NCBI GenBank assembly: GCA_002352485.1
Contig: DEIM01000245.1
Coordinates: 24,053 to 30,048 of the forward strand
DNA from: Candidatus Dadabacteria bacterium UBA2774
GTDB taxonomy: Bacteria > Desulfobacterota_D > UBA1144 > Nemesobacterales > UBA2774
DNA length: 5,996 bases
Direction: 5' to 3'
This document shows, in pieces, positions 5,724 through 5,996 of the stretch. Below the pieces are notes generated by a model. That model saw only the letters and a list, made by a program, of their open reading frames with translations, was not told where the DNA came from and ran no database searches. The position numbers and the translations under genes are program-made. Positions within the stretch are counted from its first letter, which is position 1. The number at the start of each line of letters is the position of its first letter.

Positions 5724-5996
5724 ATGAAAGAGAGCCTAAGAGGTCTATATGCGATTACGGATAAAAAGTTAATTGCGAGAGAGGATTTTATAGAAGCAGT
5801 AGAGAAAGCGCTCATAGGCGGAGCAAGCATAATACAGCTGAGAGAAAAGGAAACCAATCAAGAAGAGCTAATAAGACTCGGCAAAGATATTCTTATGATT
5901 ACGAAGAGTCACAGAGTGCCGCTTATTATTAACGACAGCCCCGAGCTCGCAAAGGAGATCGGGGCAGAAGGCGTTCATCTGGGCGAGCATGACTGC
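5724..5996 (+). CDS. thiE: Thiamine-phosphate synthase, N-terminal part cut by window edge
   Basis: 91 codons, open to the right edge, less than half of a usual protein of about 210 residues. The enzyme joins hydroxymethylpyrimidine diphosphate to the thiazole phosphate to make thiamine phosphate, in the cytoplasm. Visible in the TIM-barrel start are GLYAITD (residues 7-13), GASIIQLREK (33-42) with the pyrophosphate-contacting Q38, R40 and K42, IND (69-71) with N70 and D71, and GVHLGEHD (83-90) ending in the metal-binding D90. The D71 to D90 spacing of 19 agrees with Bacillus subtilis ThiE as I recall it. It starts 44 bp after thrC on the same strand, with no terminator seen and no good Shine-Dalgarno, so cotranscription with thrC is likely. 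No thiamine riboswitch is seen upstream. The regulator-like paralogue TenI is possible but less likely because the substrate-binding residues are present. Confidence 0.9.
   Translation, partial: MKESLRGLYAITDKKLIAREDFIEAVEKALIGGASIIQLREKETNQEELIRLGKDILMITKSHRVPLIINDSPELAKEIGAEGVHLGEHDC

Overview
The window comes from a bacterium of moderate base composition. A cyclic-di-GMP enzyme, a DivIC/FtsB-type division protein and bacterial-type RsmA and ThiE rule out an archaeon or eukaryote. The lineage cannot be fixed from the sequence. It looks like an environmental, probably Gram-negative, non-model phylum (a Desulfobacterota- or Nitrospirota-like group is a weak guess). No mobile element, CRISPR array, tRNA or rRNA was seen.

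Layout. A divergent intergenic region at 4085-4341 separates two transcription units. Leftward (minus strand), in order of transcription, are an acylphosphatase (3803-4084), a glyoxalase II-like metallo-beta-lactamase-fold hydrolase (3143-3787), a small FtsB/DivIC-like septum protein (2872-3141), a membrane-anchored double-GAF GGDEF diguanylate cyclase (762-2900), and the 16S rRNA dimethyltransferase gene rsmA, which runs off the left edge (1-674). The first four are tightly packed (15 bp, 1 bp, then an overlap) and look like one operon. An 87-bp gap before rsmA holds a plausible internal promoter. Rightward are a zinc-ribbon threonine synthase whose sequence is of the plant/cyanobacterial type (4342-5679) and, 44 bp on, thiE, which runs off the right edge (5724-5996).

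How the genes relate. The leftward unit mixes small-molecule housekeeping (acyl-phosphate hydrolysis, thioester or related hydrolysis), cell division, second-messenger signalling and ribosome maturation. No single pathway links them, but the overlap of the division gene with the cyclase gene predicts coupled translation. The rightward unit carries threonine and thiamine-phosphate biosynthesis.

The most notable non-coding signal is a pair of divergent TTGACA-N17-(-10) promoters. Each ends so close to its first ATG that the expected mRNA would be leaderless or nearly so. Most genes here also lack a well-placed Shine-Dalgarno sequence. I found no convincing undescribed system; the coding genes belong to known families.
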